Source of the DNA: Vitellaria paradoxa
Taxonomy: Eukaryota > Streptophyta > Magnoliopsida > Ericales > Sapotaceae
Length of the DNA: 64,000 nt
Reading direction: 5' to 3'
Assembly (NCBI GenBank): GCA_019916065.1
Contig: CM034238.1
Span: forward strand, 24,849,246-24,913,245
How positions within the stretch are numbered: the first letter of the stretch is position 1; the number at the start of each line of letters is the position of its first letter. Positions 31,425-43,919 of the stretch are shown piece after piece. The notes under the pieces were generated by a model, which ran no database searches, had not been told where the DNA came from, and saw nothing but the letters and a program-made list of their open reading frames with translations. The position numbers and the translations under genes were made by a program.

Positions 31425-32825
31425 AGAGCTCTTGCAAGGGCGAGCAATGCTAAAGGGGCAGATTTTGACAACATCAAACTATGGATGATGTGTGTTAAAT
31501 AACAAATAGAATCTGTAAAATGGATATATTGGGTACATGTGTAAGAACTATGAACTCAATTGTCACTTTCTTGGATAGCCCTTTTAAATTTAGAGTTACT
31601 TCGATAGTTGCTATAAACGAATTATGGTAATCCTAACCTGCGTGCGATTTGTGCTAAGTCCAAAATCAAAAGTATAAGCAAGGGATCTCGGATATATTTT
31701 TTAGAAATGGTGAACCAATTTGTCACCTATTTGGCTAGCCCTTGTGAAGATCTCCCCGTGGTTGTTACATAAATTATTAAAGTTGATCCGTGCATGCAAA
31801 ACCCGACGTTTCATTTCTGGTTATGGTATAGTGTCAGCAAGTTTCTAGTTATGGTGTCTGCGAGGCTAAGTTGTGATTATGGGCCCTCACAATGATGTGA
31901 AGCGTTAAAGGGGGAAAAGATATTGTTGGGCTCAAAGGCCCTGGTTGGAGTATTTGCAAGGCTGGATTTTGATTATGACAATCCCATTTCACAATCCACT
32001 TACAGGTGGCGGGTACTAAATCGCACATCTAAAATCTAAATAGAGAATCATATACATATATATATATATATATATAGTAGCACTGAATTTAATTACCACC
32101 GGCCTCAAATAGTCTTTTGGAGAATTTCCATAGTTGTTAACAATAATAACAGGGGCATCCATATTTTGAATTACACATGTATATGCACAAAGCAACAAAA
32201 GATAAAAACCAGTTGATCGAATCGGCAGACCCTGCATCCTTTACGTCAACCCATTTTATAAAATAAAATAATATACTTCTGACAGATAATCCTGATGGAA
32301 TTGCTTGTCAGCATACCAATCACAGTTTGATTTTTTATTTGCTTTGATTTTCTGAATTAAAAAAATAAAAAATAAATAAATAAAGGGACAAAAAGCAATA
32401 CGCCTTGAACGTACAAAGACAGAAAGACGACGCTCTTCTCGAGTCCAAAGTTAGGGTCATTTCCAAACCTAACAAGGATAAACAAAGCAGTAGGAGGGCG
32501 TAAATTAACTAAATTGTTGAGTCGAGTAACATAATTTGTAGCATCATATTTGAATTAAGCTTCAAAATTTTAGCTTGCTTGACTCGTTTATTTTTTGAAT
32601 TAAACTTGAAACAATAATTTTCCATCGATAAATTGTTTATCCTAATGCAGGATCAATTGTTCATCCTAATGCAGCATTAAACCTCGATTCAACTTGTCAT
32701 GTCCCAAACGAGTGGGATTTATGACACTTAATCGCGTCAGACTACATGGCTGAAACTGTTATTTGCCAGCATCAACGATGCCCAAATCTCAGCAGCCAAA
32801 TCCAATACAGTTAAATTGTCCCATT

Positions 32826-32863
<38 letters not shown>

Positions 32864-33132
32864 ACATAAAATGGAACCATGTCCTTTTAACACTTTACGA
32901 CAAACAACATGGGCATGAGAGCTAGTAACATCTGAGGTTCATTGAACAAAACAAAAGTTCTCAACTTCAGCTCTGCTTTCCAGAGCAATAGCTTAGGAGG
33001 GACCTTGATGGGTCTTATTTAAACAAATTCATAGTAGTTATAGTTTCAAAAAAGAATTCCGAATAGCAACAACATGTGACAACTCTTCCTTCAACTGCCG
33101 CAAAGTATAAATGCCAAAATGAACCAAAAGAA
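31425..33132. other. Intergenic DNA and cytochrome c 3' flank
   Basis: Contains an (AT)n run at about 32053-32077 and an (AC)n microsatellite at about 32829-32861. The cytochrome c 3' UTR should occupy the last few hundred bases (minus strand). No clear polyadenylation signal could be singled out. Confidence 0.5.
32829..32861. repeat. (AC)n microsatellite
   Basis: About 16 uninterrupted AC units downstream of the cytochrome c stop codon. Confidence 0.9.
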
Positions 33133-33228
33133 TCAGCTGGAAGTTGCCTGCTTCAGATATGCTATAAGGTCAGCACGCTCCTGCGGCTTCTTTAGTCCTG
33201 GAAAAACCATCTTGGTTCCGGGGATGTA
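33133..33228 (-). CDS. CYTC: Cytochrome c exon 3
   Basis: Acceptor TACGCAG before TACATCC. Encodes [18 protein letters not shown] and [13 protein letters not shown], then TGA at 33135-33133. Confidence 0.96.
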   Translation of the reverse strand, partial: YIPGTKMVFPGLKKPQERADLIAYLKQATSS

Positions 33229-36200
33229 CTGCGTAGACAACACAGAGTTAGATGACATGCTACATTTGGTTGTCCAACAGCAATGCAGAAAGAAAGCAAA
33301 CAAATTCACCAACATTCAAACTAACTAAAGTTTTATATGCATATATATATATATATTGATGCGACCCAAATATGAAACTTGAAAAGACAAAAGTTAGGCC
33401 GCCTTAGCCCTCACTATCCACAAAATCCAAAAACTGTCGTTATCTCCTGATAGCCCCCCACTCATTAGTCAACTATACAAAACATTCGCAATAAATACTT
33501 TCCAATCTATTTATCAATCTCTCAACCACTTGACAAGACCTCCATCTTCTCATCCCCCAAACAAACCATGCCCAATCAATCCATGCTTTCCTTCTCTGAC
33601 AAGTCCCCCGTTATGTGTCTCTGGATACAACGTACAATCTTAAGTAGATTTACCAATGGACATCACACAACTAGCTTAATGGTCATGCAAATTGGAAGCT
33701 TCCATAAATTCAATGCAAAAGCATATGTCTAACTTTCACCTCCAAGGAACTACAGAAAAACCAATGGATGGCTGAATGGACAATTAGGTAAATTCACCAC
33801 CATTATCATAAAAACAAATTAGACTGTCCGCATTAAATAGCTAAATGTCCAGGCGCCCCAGGGCATGCTACATGCGAGACGGAACCCACATTTATCAACA
33901 TGAAAAGCCTGCAAATAAAAAGACCCGTCTGGCATCGTTTTCAAAATAATGTTCTCTACTTAGCAGGAAGAAATATGAAAATGACAGACAATACAAATAT
34001 AGTAGAGTACTAGAGCATTTTTTGAAATCACTTTTTCAAAATTAAGGAAAATAAAATCATTTTTTAAAAGAAATTAGAAGCTAAAACTACACCATTCCCT
34101 TCTTCTTCTTCTTCTTCTTCTTCTTATTATTATTATTTTAAGAAAATAAGTAAATTCAAGAATTAATAACAAGGCTCAAAAATTTCCTAATTTCCAATCC
34201 ACCTGATTGACAGAGATGAAAGCAGACCACTATTTCAACAATTCAACCAGCCTCCTCTTTTCCAAAAATTGTTACTCCAACATCAACAACATGCACTCTC
34301 TCGGCAACTCCCTCAATAGAAGGCATCATATCGTTCCATATAATAATATTATGTGTAATAGTACAATACCTTCCACCTATCCGATGCATCTTTTGGACCT
34401 CCATATTTATTTGAATTTTAAAAGTGGAAAGCCATCATAATTTCTGCTCACTTATTCGACACAACTCTTACCAAGAATATCTCCATCTACAAACCCGAAA
34501 ATGGAAGTACGTACTTACATTTAATCACTTTAATTACCCCTCCCCACTTTTTCCTCAGGAAATAAATAGAGGTACAGAAACCATGCGCCTATGAATCACT
34601 TGGGCTGCCTAGTTGGAATTGAAATCCAGGATTAGCCCACTTAAAATCCAAATGTGACTTGAATTCATTACAGAAACCCTTGATCTACCCTTTCTTATTT
34701 AAGGGTGTAGACAAAACCCAAATCAAAATAAACTCATCCTCTTAATATGGCGTGCACACCATCCAAGGGAAACAATAATTGTGTCGATAACAATAAGGAG
34801 AAGAAAATGAGCAGCAGCAGAAAGTAATCATAGTCATATTGCGTGTCTGGAATGACTCCCCATATTGGTAAATACCTCCATTTAGATGGCTCACAATCCT
34901 TCCTTTTACTCCACCAGTTTGCCAGCAAAAGGGCAATGAAAAAGAAGGAAAAACTACTAGGATATAATTATCATACAAGTCCCATAAATTAAGTTGGCCC
35001 AGCTCTTACCAATTCGGATTAGAGAATAATTGCATTTCCAGCACCCTATGGGCCATGGCTAGCATAACTAGCCCAGTTCCTTGTTTTCTAAGAAACACAA
35101 TGATCTTAGCATTGATCAAATATATAGCCATTAGAAAACAGGACAGACTAGGTGACATCCTCAAACTTGCAATTCATATATGAAACAAGTGCATGATTGA
35201 TTTGACTAATTCTTATATAAATGATTAAAGGAACAGCAAACAATATAGCTTTCATCCAAGCTACAGGAACTCTAGCATGGCAACAAGGGAATCAGGCATT
35301 GATGCATGTCTAAATGTTAGATTCATCTTATTCTCATGTCCAAGACTTCAGGGGACTACATTCACATTTCTTAAAGACTCATTTTTTTATTGTAACATGG
35401 TAGCTACAAGATAATATAGAACACCTCAGATAGAACATAGACGTCTTGAACATAGTTGTCCAGTAAACATAATCTATTTATACAAACTTGTAAATACACA
35501 CACAACTAGACATATTGGACATAATATCTCATACGCTTGCTGTAATGTCAACTGTCCATCACGGGCACTTCACAAATTTAGAATATAGATCATGAAACTT
35601 AGATCTTAATGAATCAAATTAGTCAACCAATCATTATCAGAAAATGATCTTTTTCTTTTCCGTATCCAAACATCATTATTACACCATGGCTGACAAGTGG
35701 CTTCATCTCCACAAGCCATCCTTGCCCCTTCCCCAACAATCAGACAAACACAATAAAGAAATATTTAAAAATAAACAATTAAATATAAAAAAATATTTGG
35801 CGTATGTTATGAGTCAACTGTTAACAATGTATTTATGAAATAAAATTAAATAGTATGTCTACAATAAATTTTGTTATACTCAAGTTTTAGTTTCAGTTAA
35901 AATCAAAACTCACCCCAAAAAAAAAATCCACAATATGAGAGGCCATTTGATAACATTTATGTTTTTTTGTTTATATTTAATGGCTTTGTTTTATGTTTTT
36001 TCATTTTCCATTGTCTTTCTTTCCCTTGAAATAAAAACAGAAACAAGTACTACAATTTTGCCTAAAAAAAGTCAACAAAAACAGAAAATTTTGATAATAG
36101 ATTATTATTTTAGAAGTAATTATAAATATCTTAATAAAATAATTATTTTTTATTTTAGTACTAAACTAATTTAATAAAAATTATTATTTACGTTAATAAC

Positions 36201-38548
36201 AAGATATTATTTTAATAGTAAATAATTTAATTTTAGTAAAATATTTTTAATAAAATATATCATTCTAATAATACACTAGTATATATTTTAATATTAATAG
36301 AGAACATAATTTAATAATAAATTATTATTTATTAAAAATAATTTTAATTTATTAAAATTAATTTTAATTTATTAAAATAAGTCATAAATTATTATTTTAA
36401 TAGTAAGTAATTTTAATTTGAATAAAATAAATTTTTTTAATAGGATGAAACAAAAATTGACAAAGTGTAACATTTAGGGCCTAAAATTGACACCAAATGT
36501 TTATAAAAGGGATAAAACAAAAAGGAACCATGACAACATGATTTTACAGTTCACATTTTGGGCCTAAATTTTCAACAAGCTTCCATTTTTTGGCACGAAA
36601 AAAATAGAAAAAAGAACACCAAATACATTCTTGTGGCCAGTTTTCAAATACATGTAAACATAAACAAACAAAAAATACATTAATACAGTAAACAAAAAAG
36701 TTACCCAATGGACCCTAAGCGTGTCAACTCTCTACTCATTATCTTACACACTAGTCCAAGCCTCCAATGCGAAGTCATCAAAGCAATCAATTCATCGAAA
36801 AACAGGACAAACTAATTCATCCAAGTTTCCACACAACAAAAAGCACAACAATAATTAAGTGCCAGACAATGCAACACATTCTGAGCTGCAGAGTTACTAT
36901 ATATGTTCTAACAGTATGATAGAGATTAAGGCATCCTGACACTAATAACTTCTTATAAAGAGTCCCATAAAAATTACTAATATGGCCAAGCAAAAGAAAC
37001 AAGCATGTCTAGTACCTTCTTTGGATTCAACAAGTAGTCATACAGAGTATGCTCTTCCCACAGAACAGCTGAGTTCTTGTTAGCAGCAGAGTATGAGTAT
37101 CCAGGAGTAGTACCAGACTGCCTTCCAAAAAGACCATTCAAATTTGGTCCTGCATATTTAAACAAGCCTCAGAATTTGTAAGAAAAAAATAGAGAACATA
37201 AAAAATAAATAAATAACAAATTACATGGTGTCAGAATGTTTATGAAGAGGAACACTGATAGCAGGGATTTTCAATACTCAAGACATACTTGTGACATGTC
37301 AGTTATGATGTCCATGTTCTTAGGCTCATTCATCATCATAAAAAGGCATTACTTTGAAAACGCCCATTATTCACACAAACAACTTCATTCACCATTATAT
37401 ATGTTTGCCTCAGACAACAAAAATATCAAATCTAATTTTGTACAAGGTACTGACTTTTTCATAGCGAAAAATAGAAATATTGGTAAAACCCAATCACAAT
37501 ATATATAGAAATGATAAGCACCCTGAGAAATCTAGAAAATTACATCGTAACTAAAAGTTACACCTTGAACTCTAATGAAATATCAACCATATCTGTTCAA
37601 AATTTAAGCTACGCTAAAACATCACCTGCTCACACATGATTGCAATTACAAGCAGAATGGGAAGCAAAAGAACAAAGGCACTGACATGCTAGGCTAAACC
37701 ATGCATATAACAAAATTTACAATCAAGGTAAGCTGCCAACCAACCTAATAAAGCTGTGACACAATTCAAAAAAGTCCGTTAATTTAAAGCACCGATTTAA
37801 TAAGTAATAAAAAAAAATTGTGAATCACATTTCTTTGACTAATTCAAAGAAATCCGACAAATTATAGATATGGCAATTCAAGTTCTTTGGTAGGCCCTGG
37901 AAAACATCAACTTAGAAATCAATTAATACAAAATGTTTAACATGAAAATCTTAGGCACCCATGAGAACAACAAACACCCTGTGATTGTACAAAGAAATTG
38001 TGGATCCACAAGTAAACAAGATATTAAAATGTACATTATCACTATCCGATATCATTGCAAAAATCTCAAGAAAACTATTCATGCTACCCCCCAATTGCAT
38101 CAAACCTAGGTCGCTTAGCATGCATTTATACGTTTAAATATCTATCTATGCATACACAAAAATACGTCTAAGCAAAAAATAACTTAACAATACCAAAATT
38201 TGTGGGGAACACAATCGAATCCAGCAAAATAAAAATAAAAAAAATAAATAAACGATGGAATGCGGCATGCTAATCGCAGGAAGAATATACAACTAGATCT
38301 TTAATTTCCTACACATATAACTATATATGTATATATAGGTAAAGCTGACATATCAAATGAAAGAATTTAAAGAGAGAGATAGAGAGAGAGAGATTGCATA
38401 TGAACAATATCACAGGAAGGAAATGGAAAAAAAGACCTTGTTTGTGGCCAGCGCCTTTTTCGACGGTGTGGCATTGAGCGCACTTGGTCCTGAAAATCTT
38501 CTCCCCCGATTTTGGATCGCCTGGCGGTGCTTGATCGAAAGAGGCCAT
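33133..38548 (-). CDS. CYTC: Cytochrome c (mitochondrial electron carrier)
   Basis: Complete three-exon gene: 38548-38437, 37149-37016 and 33228-33133, 113 codons plus TGA. The product is the soluble heme protein of the mitochondrial intermembrane space that carries electrons from complex III to complex IV. Residues seen are the heme-binding CAQCH (C23, C26, H27), [19 protein letters not shown] and the axial methionine in GTKMVFPG (M89). The extended N-terminus ([17 protein letters not shown]) and the length of 113 are typical of plants. All splice sites are GT/AG and the joined frame is open, so the gene looks functional. Intron 2 is long (3.8 kb). Upstream is non-AT-rich promoter DNA, then the large inverted element pair. 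Confidence 0.97.
33229..37015 (-). other. Cytochrome c intron 2
   Basis: 3,787 bases. Holds an (AT)n run near 33342-33357, a (TTC)n/(TTA)n run at 34098-34136 and very AT-rich DNA at 36180-36430. Near 35938 the sequence GAGGCCATTTGATAACATTT resembles the end of the MITE at 43920-44490, but I could not find its partner end. No exon or ORF of note. Confidence 0.6.
37016..37149 (-). CDS. CYTC: Cytochrome c exon 2
   Basis: Acceptor ATGCAG before GACC completes the split glycine codon. Encodes [20 protein letters not shown] through YDYLLNPKK. Donor GTACTAG follows, phase 0. Confidence 0.96.
37150..38436 (-). other. Cytochrome c intron 1
   Basis: 1,287 bases, moderately AT-rich, with a short (GA) run near 38371-38393. 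Nothing else recognised. Confidence 0.6.
38437..38548 (-). CDS. CYTC: Cytochrome c exon 1
   Basis: ATG at 38548-38546. Encodes residues 1-37 and the first base of codon 38, including CAQCH. Donor GTCTTT follows at 38436. Confidence 0.96.
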
Positions 38549-38749
38549 CGCCGATACGACGGAGAGAAACTATAATCCCTTTGTTCTATTTCAAAGAAAA
38601 TGGTTTCTAGGGCTTCAATGACCAAGGAGAAGAGAACAACTCCGAGCTTTCCAGGGTTTTCTTTTCTGCTGTCCGGGAGAACCTTTTCTCTGAAAAAATA
38701 AAACAAACAAAAATGGCGTACACCGTACACGGTTGCGTTTCCTGGAAAG

Positions 38750-38755
38750 CACGTG
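38750..38755. promoter_or_regulatory. G-box (CACGTG) in the cytochrome c upstream region
   Basis: GCACGTGC lies about 200 bases upstream of the cytochrome c ATG, in the short GC-richer stretch 38550-38900. G-box motifs bind bZIP and bHLH factors. The role here is inferred only from position. Confidence 0.4.
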
Positions 38756-38926
38756 CCTTTGGAGTTGGGTGTTTTGAAAGACAAAAATAACCTCACCCAT
38801 TTCACTTAAATACTTCTCGACCAGTTCTGCTTCCCTGAAAGGGCTACTCGCCGTATTCCAGTGCGCCGTGCGTTGCTGAAGGGAACTTAACGGGAAGGGC
38901 AATCCTTCAATTGACAATTATTTTTA

Positions 38927-40163
38927 GATTGAGTTTAATTGCACTTTACAAATAATTTTTTATATTTTATTTATTTTTTATTAATTAAAATTATATAATT
39001 ATCTCATTTATTATTTTACATATGTTTCGTATATTTATAATGTCATAAAAATTTTTACACAAAAACTTAAAAAAAGATATAACTGTTATCATTAATACTT
39101 TTATTTTGTAGCTGAAATTATTTTTTTAAAATATATATAGATATAATTTATTAATTTTTCTTAGATATTTTGATAAGTGAACTGATAATTATAATTTAAT
39201 TTTTTAAAAAGTTCTCTTATGCATGTGAATTACTTTACTATGATAAAATTTTTTAATTCTAAATTTTTAAAATAAATATTTGTTATAATAAAAAATTCAA
39301 ATTAATTTAAAAAAAAACATATTTATACTTTATTTGATAAATATACTTAAAGTTAATTTTTTCAACTCATTGATTTCTCAAGTTAGATATTTCTTTTAGT
39401 GATTTTATTTATTTATTTTTTTATTTAGTGGATGACTGGATAAAAAAAATTAGTGATTTTATTTTGAATTTAGGATTAACGAGAAAAATTAATAGCAGTA
39501 AAATTAGAAAATTAAATTTACAAGTGGTCTTTTTTCATATTTGTAGGTTTTAGTTAAGAAAAAATATTTTGAAAACTTCAATTAAATTTTATTTTCATTT
39601 TATTTTTTGAAATCATATAAAAATATATTTTAATTTATTTTATAACTTAGTCAAATAAAAAAATAACTTATTTCATTTTAATTTATTTAAAAATGTTTGT
39701 CATTTTCTTTGTCATAACAATATTTATTTATTTGTTTTTATAATTTTTCATAAATTATTTATTTTAATGTTAATTACACTTACATTTTATTTTATCACAT
39801 TATTTCTAAAAATATATTACTAGATTATGAGAATGGAAGAGATCACATGAACAAAAGAAATGAAAGAAAATAATTTTCCTATTTGATTAAATTATGAAAT
39901 AAAAAATAAAATTTATTTTTATGTAATCATTAAAAAATAAATATAAATAAAAATTATTTTAATCTTCAAAAATAATTTTTCTATTTTCTCGTAGGGTCAA
40001 GGGTGTTTGTTTAAATTTGTAAATATTTTTTTTATAAAGGGCGATTATATCATTTTAAATTAGACATAAGAATAACTAATCAAAAAATATAGTTTTGTAG
40101 TTTTATTTAATGCAAAAAATAAAATGGAGTACAAGAGGCTATTTGTGGAGTGCAAGACTTACC
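38927..40163 (-). mobile_element. Left member of an inverted pair of AT-rich TIR elements (about 1.24 kb)
   Basis: Reverse-complement partner of 40237-41552 over nearly its whole length by eye, with many small indels. Outer end reads GATTGAGTTTAATTGCACTT and inner end GGAGTGCAAGACTTACC. The two ends are themselves inverted (GAG-TTA-TTGCACT type), so this looks like a complete non-autonomous DNA transposon and not just a hairpin arm. No ORF. It begins about 380 bases upstream of the cytochrome c ATG. Confidence 0.7.
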
Positions 40164-40236
40164 TTTATATTTTGAAAAAAAAAGATTATTATTACTATTA
40201 TACTATTAATAAACATATTTTTGTACTTTATTATTA

Positions 40237-41544
40237 GGGTGAGCTTATTTGCACTCCCTGTATAGTCTTGTGTACTCCACTTTAACTTTTCATTAAATAA
40301 AATTATAAAACTATCATTTTTCTTATTAAATATTCTTATATCTAATTTGAAATGATACAATTATCCTTCATAAAGAAACATTTACAAATTTAAACAAATA
40401 CATGTCAGCCTCCAAGAGAATAGAAAATTATTTTAAAAATTAAAATAATTTGTATTTCTATTTATATTTTTATTTTTAACAACCATATAAAAATAAATTT
40501 TATTTTATTTTATTTCATAATTTAATTAAATAAAAAATAATTATTTTTTTCCATTCCTCTTGTATATAAATTTTTGCCATTTTAAGTGTTGCTATCATTT
40601 TCAAGCCATTTAATAAGGTCCTATACAAACATCTCAGTTCTTATAATCTTTTCATATATTAAAAATAATGTAATGAAATAAAATATAAGTATGTTAAGTA
40701 TCAAAATAAATAATTTATAAAAAATTTGTAAAATAAATAAATATCAATATGAAATGAAAGTAACAAAAGTTCGTAAATAAGTTGAAATGAAATAAATTGT
40801 TTTCTTATTTGATTAGGTTATAAAATAAATTAAAAAATTATATAATTTCTAAAAATATAAGTGACAATAAAATTTATTTTGATCTTTTAAATTATATATT
40901 TCTTTAGATAAATCCTATGAAAATAAAACCACTTATAAATTTAAATTTCTAATGTCTTTTACTCTTATTAGTTTTTCTCACCCTAAATTCAAAATAGAAT
41001 TGTTGTCTTTTTCCTCACCATTCATCTACAAAAATAATAATAATAAATAAATAATAAAATAAAATAAACTACTAAAAAAATCTCACCAAGGACATCAATG
41101 AACTAAAAAAAAATTAACTTTTAAGGATACAAATAAATTTATCAAACAAAACATTAGTATCTTTTTTTGACAACCTAATTTAAATCTTTTACAATAACAA
41201 ATATCTTTTAAAAAAAATCTAGATTTAGAAATTTTGTCATAGTAAAGTAATTCATCCGCATAAGTGATTTTTTTTTATAAATTTATATTGTAATTACGGG
41301 CTCACTTATTAAAATATCTAAGAAAAATTAGTAAATTATTTTCTATATAAATTTGAAAAATATAATTTCTATTATAAAATAAAAGTATTTATTACGTTAC
41401 AATTATTTATTTGGTTGAACTTTTATATAAAATTTCTATGTTATTATAAGGATGTAAAATACACGTGCAAGATAGATGAGTAATTATGTAATTTTAATTA
41501 ATAAAAAATAAAATAATGTAAGAAATTATTTGTGAAATACAAAT

Positions 41545-41552
<8 letters not shown>
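40237..41552 (+). mobile_element. Right member of the inverted pair (about 1.32 kb)
   Basis: Starts GGGTGAGCTTATTTGCACTC and ends GAAATACAAATAGACTCAT, imperfect inverted ends. Aligned landmarks with the left copy (reverse complement) include the GGAGTACA word near 40120 and 40272, AATTACTTTACTAT near 39227 and 41240, and TTTTGAATTTAGG near 39462 and 40984. The right end abuts an (ATT)n run. Confidence 0.7.

Positions 41553-41596
<44 letters not shown>
41551..41596. repeat. (ATT)n microsatellite
   Basis: About 15 ATT units directly at the outer end of the right inverted element. Confidence 0.9.
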
Positions 41597-41689
41597 GTTT
41601 ATGAATATAATTAATATATTTTTTAATATTTATTATAAATTTTTAACTAATACATTATGTAATTCAATTTAAAAAAAAATGTATATCAC

Positions 41690-41885
41690 AATGCCCGTTC
41701 ACTGAGCGGTCGTCCCTTGGTAGCACAACGTGAACTATGACTTTGTTTAGGAGGCCAGCAGCCGTACAAAGTACACGGGCGATTGTCTCTCCTTTTGACA
41801 TTCGAAATTGGGGAAAGAAAAGGCTGACATTTTTTTTCAACCCATCTGTAACAATTCTCCTCATAAAAGTCACGAGCTGTTATTT
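41690..41885. other. Non-AT-rich island 1, unrecognised
   Basis: Near-balanced base composition in an AT desert. The minus strand is open for 69 codons (41873-41664) without a familiar motif. May be a relic of a gene or promoter; see also island 2. Confidence 0.3.
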
Positions 41886-41910
41886 TTCAAATTCTAAATA
41901 CATTTAAAAG

Positions 41911-42031
41911 GATGTTTGGTTGGTTAAAAATTAAAAAATATAAAATTTTGATAAAAAATAATATATAATAAAATTTAATTAAAAATAAAAAATATTAATA
42001 AAAATTAATTAATTTTAATCAACTAAACATC
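41911..42031. mobile_element. Short AT-rich MITE (121 bp)
   Basis: Clear inverted ends: GATGTTTGGTTGGTTAAAA and TTTTAATCAACTAAACATC. The core AAAATTTAATTAAAAATAAA is shared with the copies at 16008, 27800 and 42083. Confidence 0.75.
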
Positions 42032-42082
42032 TAAATAGTTGAATTTTAAGTCAATAATCTCAAACTCAAATTCTTAAATTGA

Positions 42083-42225
42083 GGGGTGTTTGGTTAAAAA
42101 AAATGAAATAAGAAGTATAATAAAAATAAAAAAAATGTGAAATATAACAAAATTTAATTAAAAAAATATAAAAAGTAATTAAAATTAATAAATTTTATTA
42201 ATTTTTAATAGGGCCAAACAGAGCC
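42083..42225. mobile_element. Short AT-rich MITE, same family
   Basis: Left end GGGGTGTTTGGTTAAAA and right end TTTTTAATAGGGCCAAACAG, then GAGCCC, with the AAAATTTAATTAAAAAAATA core. Lies only 50 bases from the previous copy. Confidence 0.65.
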
Positions 42226-42475
42226 CGAAGTGTCAGCGCCCTGGATCCGGCTCTGGAAGCTTCTGGTCCTTGTTCTACTTTTCTGCGCTTTCCAGGCTTC
42301 GGTTCGGTGAGACAAACGGTGGCCGTTGAAACACGTGGCAGAAAGTTAGCGGCCTGGGTGGGTCAAGATTGGCGAGTGCCTATGCTATTCGCACCTCCAT
42401 TTGCTGGACTGGGACATCGGGAACACTACTTTGACCCGGTGCTTGCTCGGATTTGATCTAGATGACTCAGGCTTT
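42226..42475. other. Non-AT-rich island 2 with a G-box/ABRE-like site
   Basis: About 250 bases of GC-richer sequence with CACGTGGC at 42332-42339, typical of stress-responsive promoters. Followed by AT-rich DNA. No ORF or splice structure convinced me. Could be an orphaned promoter or exon fragment. Confidence 0.3.
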
Positions 42476-42919
42476 GTTTGGTTATTAAAGTAAAAAAATT
42501 GAGGTTTAATAATTTTTTTTATTCTTTATACTTTTTTTTACTAATTTTTTTAATTATAATTTTTAAACATATTAATCACGTTCATAAAATTAAAAACTAA
42601 AAATTTATGTTTGTTTAGACAACTTATCCGTTTAGATTAAGAAAACTAAAATATTAATTTTTTATTATTTTTAACTTTTATTCAAATAAACATGAATTTA
42701 TTTTTTTTTGCACAAATCAATTAACATGCTTAAAAGTTATATCTTCTAAAAATAAAATTAAATTTTGATAAAAATTATAAAAAAAAAAAATAAATAAAAA
42801 ATTTTTGAAACCAAACAAATCCTAGGAAGACGAGGAATCGCCATTGTAAACATGTACATTAGTTATTTTAAGGTAACGAGGCAATTTAGGCTTCGCTTGA
42901 TATGGAGTAATAGGTAATT

Positions 42920-43178
42920 ACCCTTCAGGGTGGTCGGGTGGAGTTCGGGAGCGGTTGATGGGTTCGGTCCTTAAGGTTTCGAGTTCGAATCTCCCTTCTA
43001 TGGGACAGCCTTTCATTTATTGTGGCGGGCTTCTAACAGGTCCCTCGGTCGAGCCGGTCAGTCAGAGCTTACTTAGGCTGGTTTACCCTTCGTGACCCTT
43101 TGCCGGCTAGGGTCACGAAGCGTGCCTCGCTCTGAGCGCACCCCTTACGAAAAAGCGGCTGCAGACTCCCACGTACCA
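42920..43178 (+). mobile_element. tRNA-derived SINE, family 1, copy 2
   Basis: The 259-base body is flanked by perfect 16-base duplications GGAGTAATAGGTAATT at 42904-42919 and 43179-43194. B box GAGTTCGAATCTCCC at 42981-42995. Shares the body with 29939-30229 (GAGCCGGTCA, TTAGGCTGGTTTACC, CCCTTTGCCGGCTAGGGTCA, GCGGCTGCAG) but has a different 5' head, so the two belong to diverged subfamilies. Confidence 0.88.
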
Positions 43179-43199
43179 GGAGTAATAGGTAATTTTTTT

Positions 43200-43915
43200 A
43201 TTTTTTTAAATTATTAAGATTATTTTTTATATTTTTAATTTTTTTAATCATAAAAGACAAATATATCACATAAATAAAAATAAAAAAAAGTAACTAGTAA
43301 AAAATTATTTTTTTCATTTCAAAAAAAAAACCAACTACTTTTTTTTTTTTTTTAAAAAGCTAAAAACTAGCTATTTCGTCAACCGCTATACGTCACTTTT
43401 TTTTATATTTTATATTAAGATTCCGTTTGAAACTCTGATATTTATTGAAAAATATTAAAAATATTCAAAAATTACTTATTTTTATTTTATTATACGAATT
43501 ACGAATATACAATTTTTATCAAATTTTATTAACTGAACTTGTAACTTTTGCCAAATTTTACTTGACTTTTCACTCCACTCTAATGACGTTATTGCAATAG
43601 ACTCCTGCTATGTCATTATCTATTATTTTATCTAAACCTACTTTGACTAAGGTTGACGATAAAGATTGGAATAAATAAATAAAATATACAAAAATTGAAA
43701 AGAAATACGAGACACGTGCATACGCAACTAACCAAAAAAAAAAAAAAAATTATATAGACATATTTAAATAACAGATACGTATTTTTTGAATATAACATTT
43801 AACTTAAAAAATAATTAAAAATATTAGACTCGTACTGACACATCAAACGCTCATAGAATAAATACGTCATTACGATAATTAAAAGTACATTGACATGTCT
43901 AAATATTAAGGTCCC
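43200..43915. other. AT-rich DNA, no gene
   Basis: Low-complexity T and A tracts. Nothing recognised. Confidence 0.5.
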
Positions 43916-43919
43916 GCTT

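Noticed and set aside
38349..38917. Several overlapping open frames around the first cytochrome c exon on both strands
   Set aside because: They are shadows of exon 1 or promoter sequence. The minus-strand one is exon 1 reading into its intron after the GT donor.
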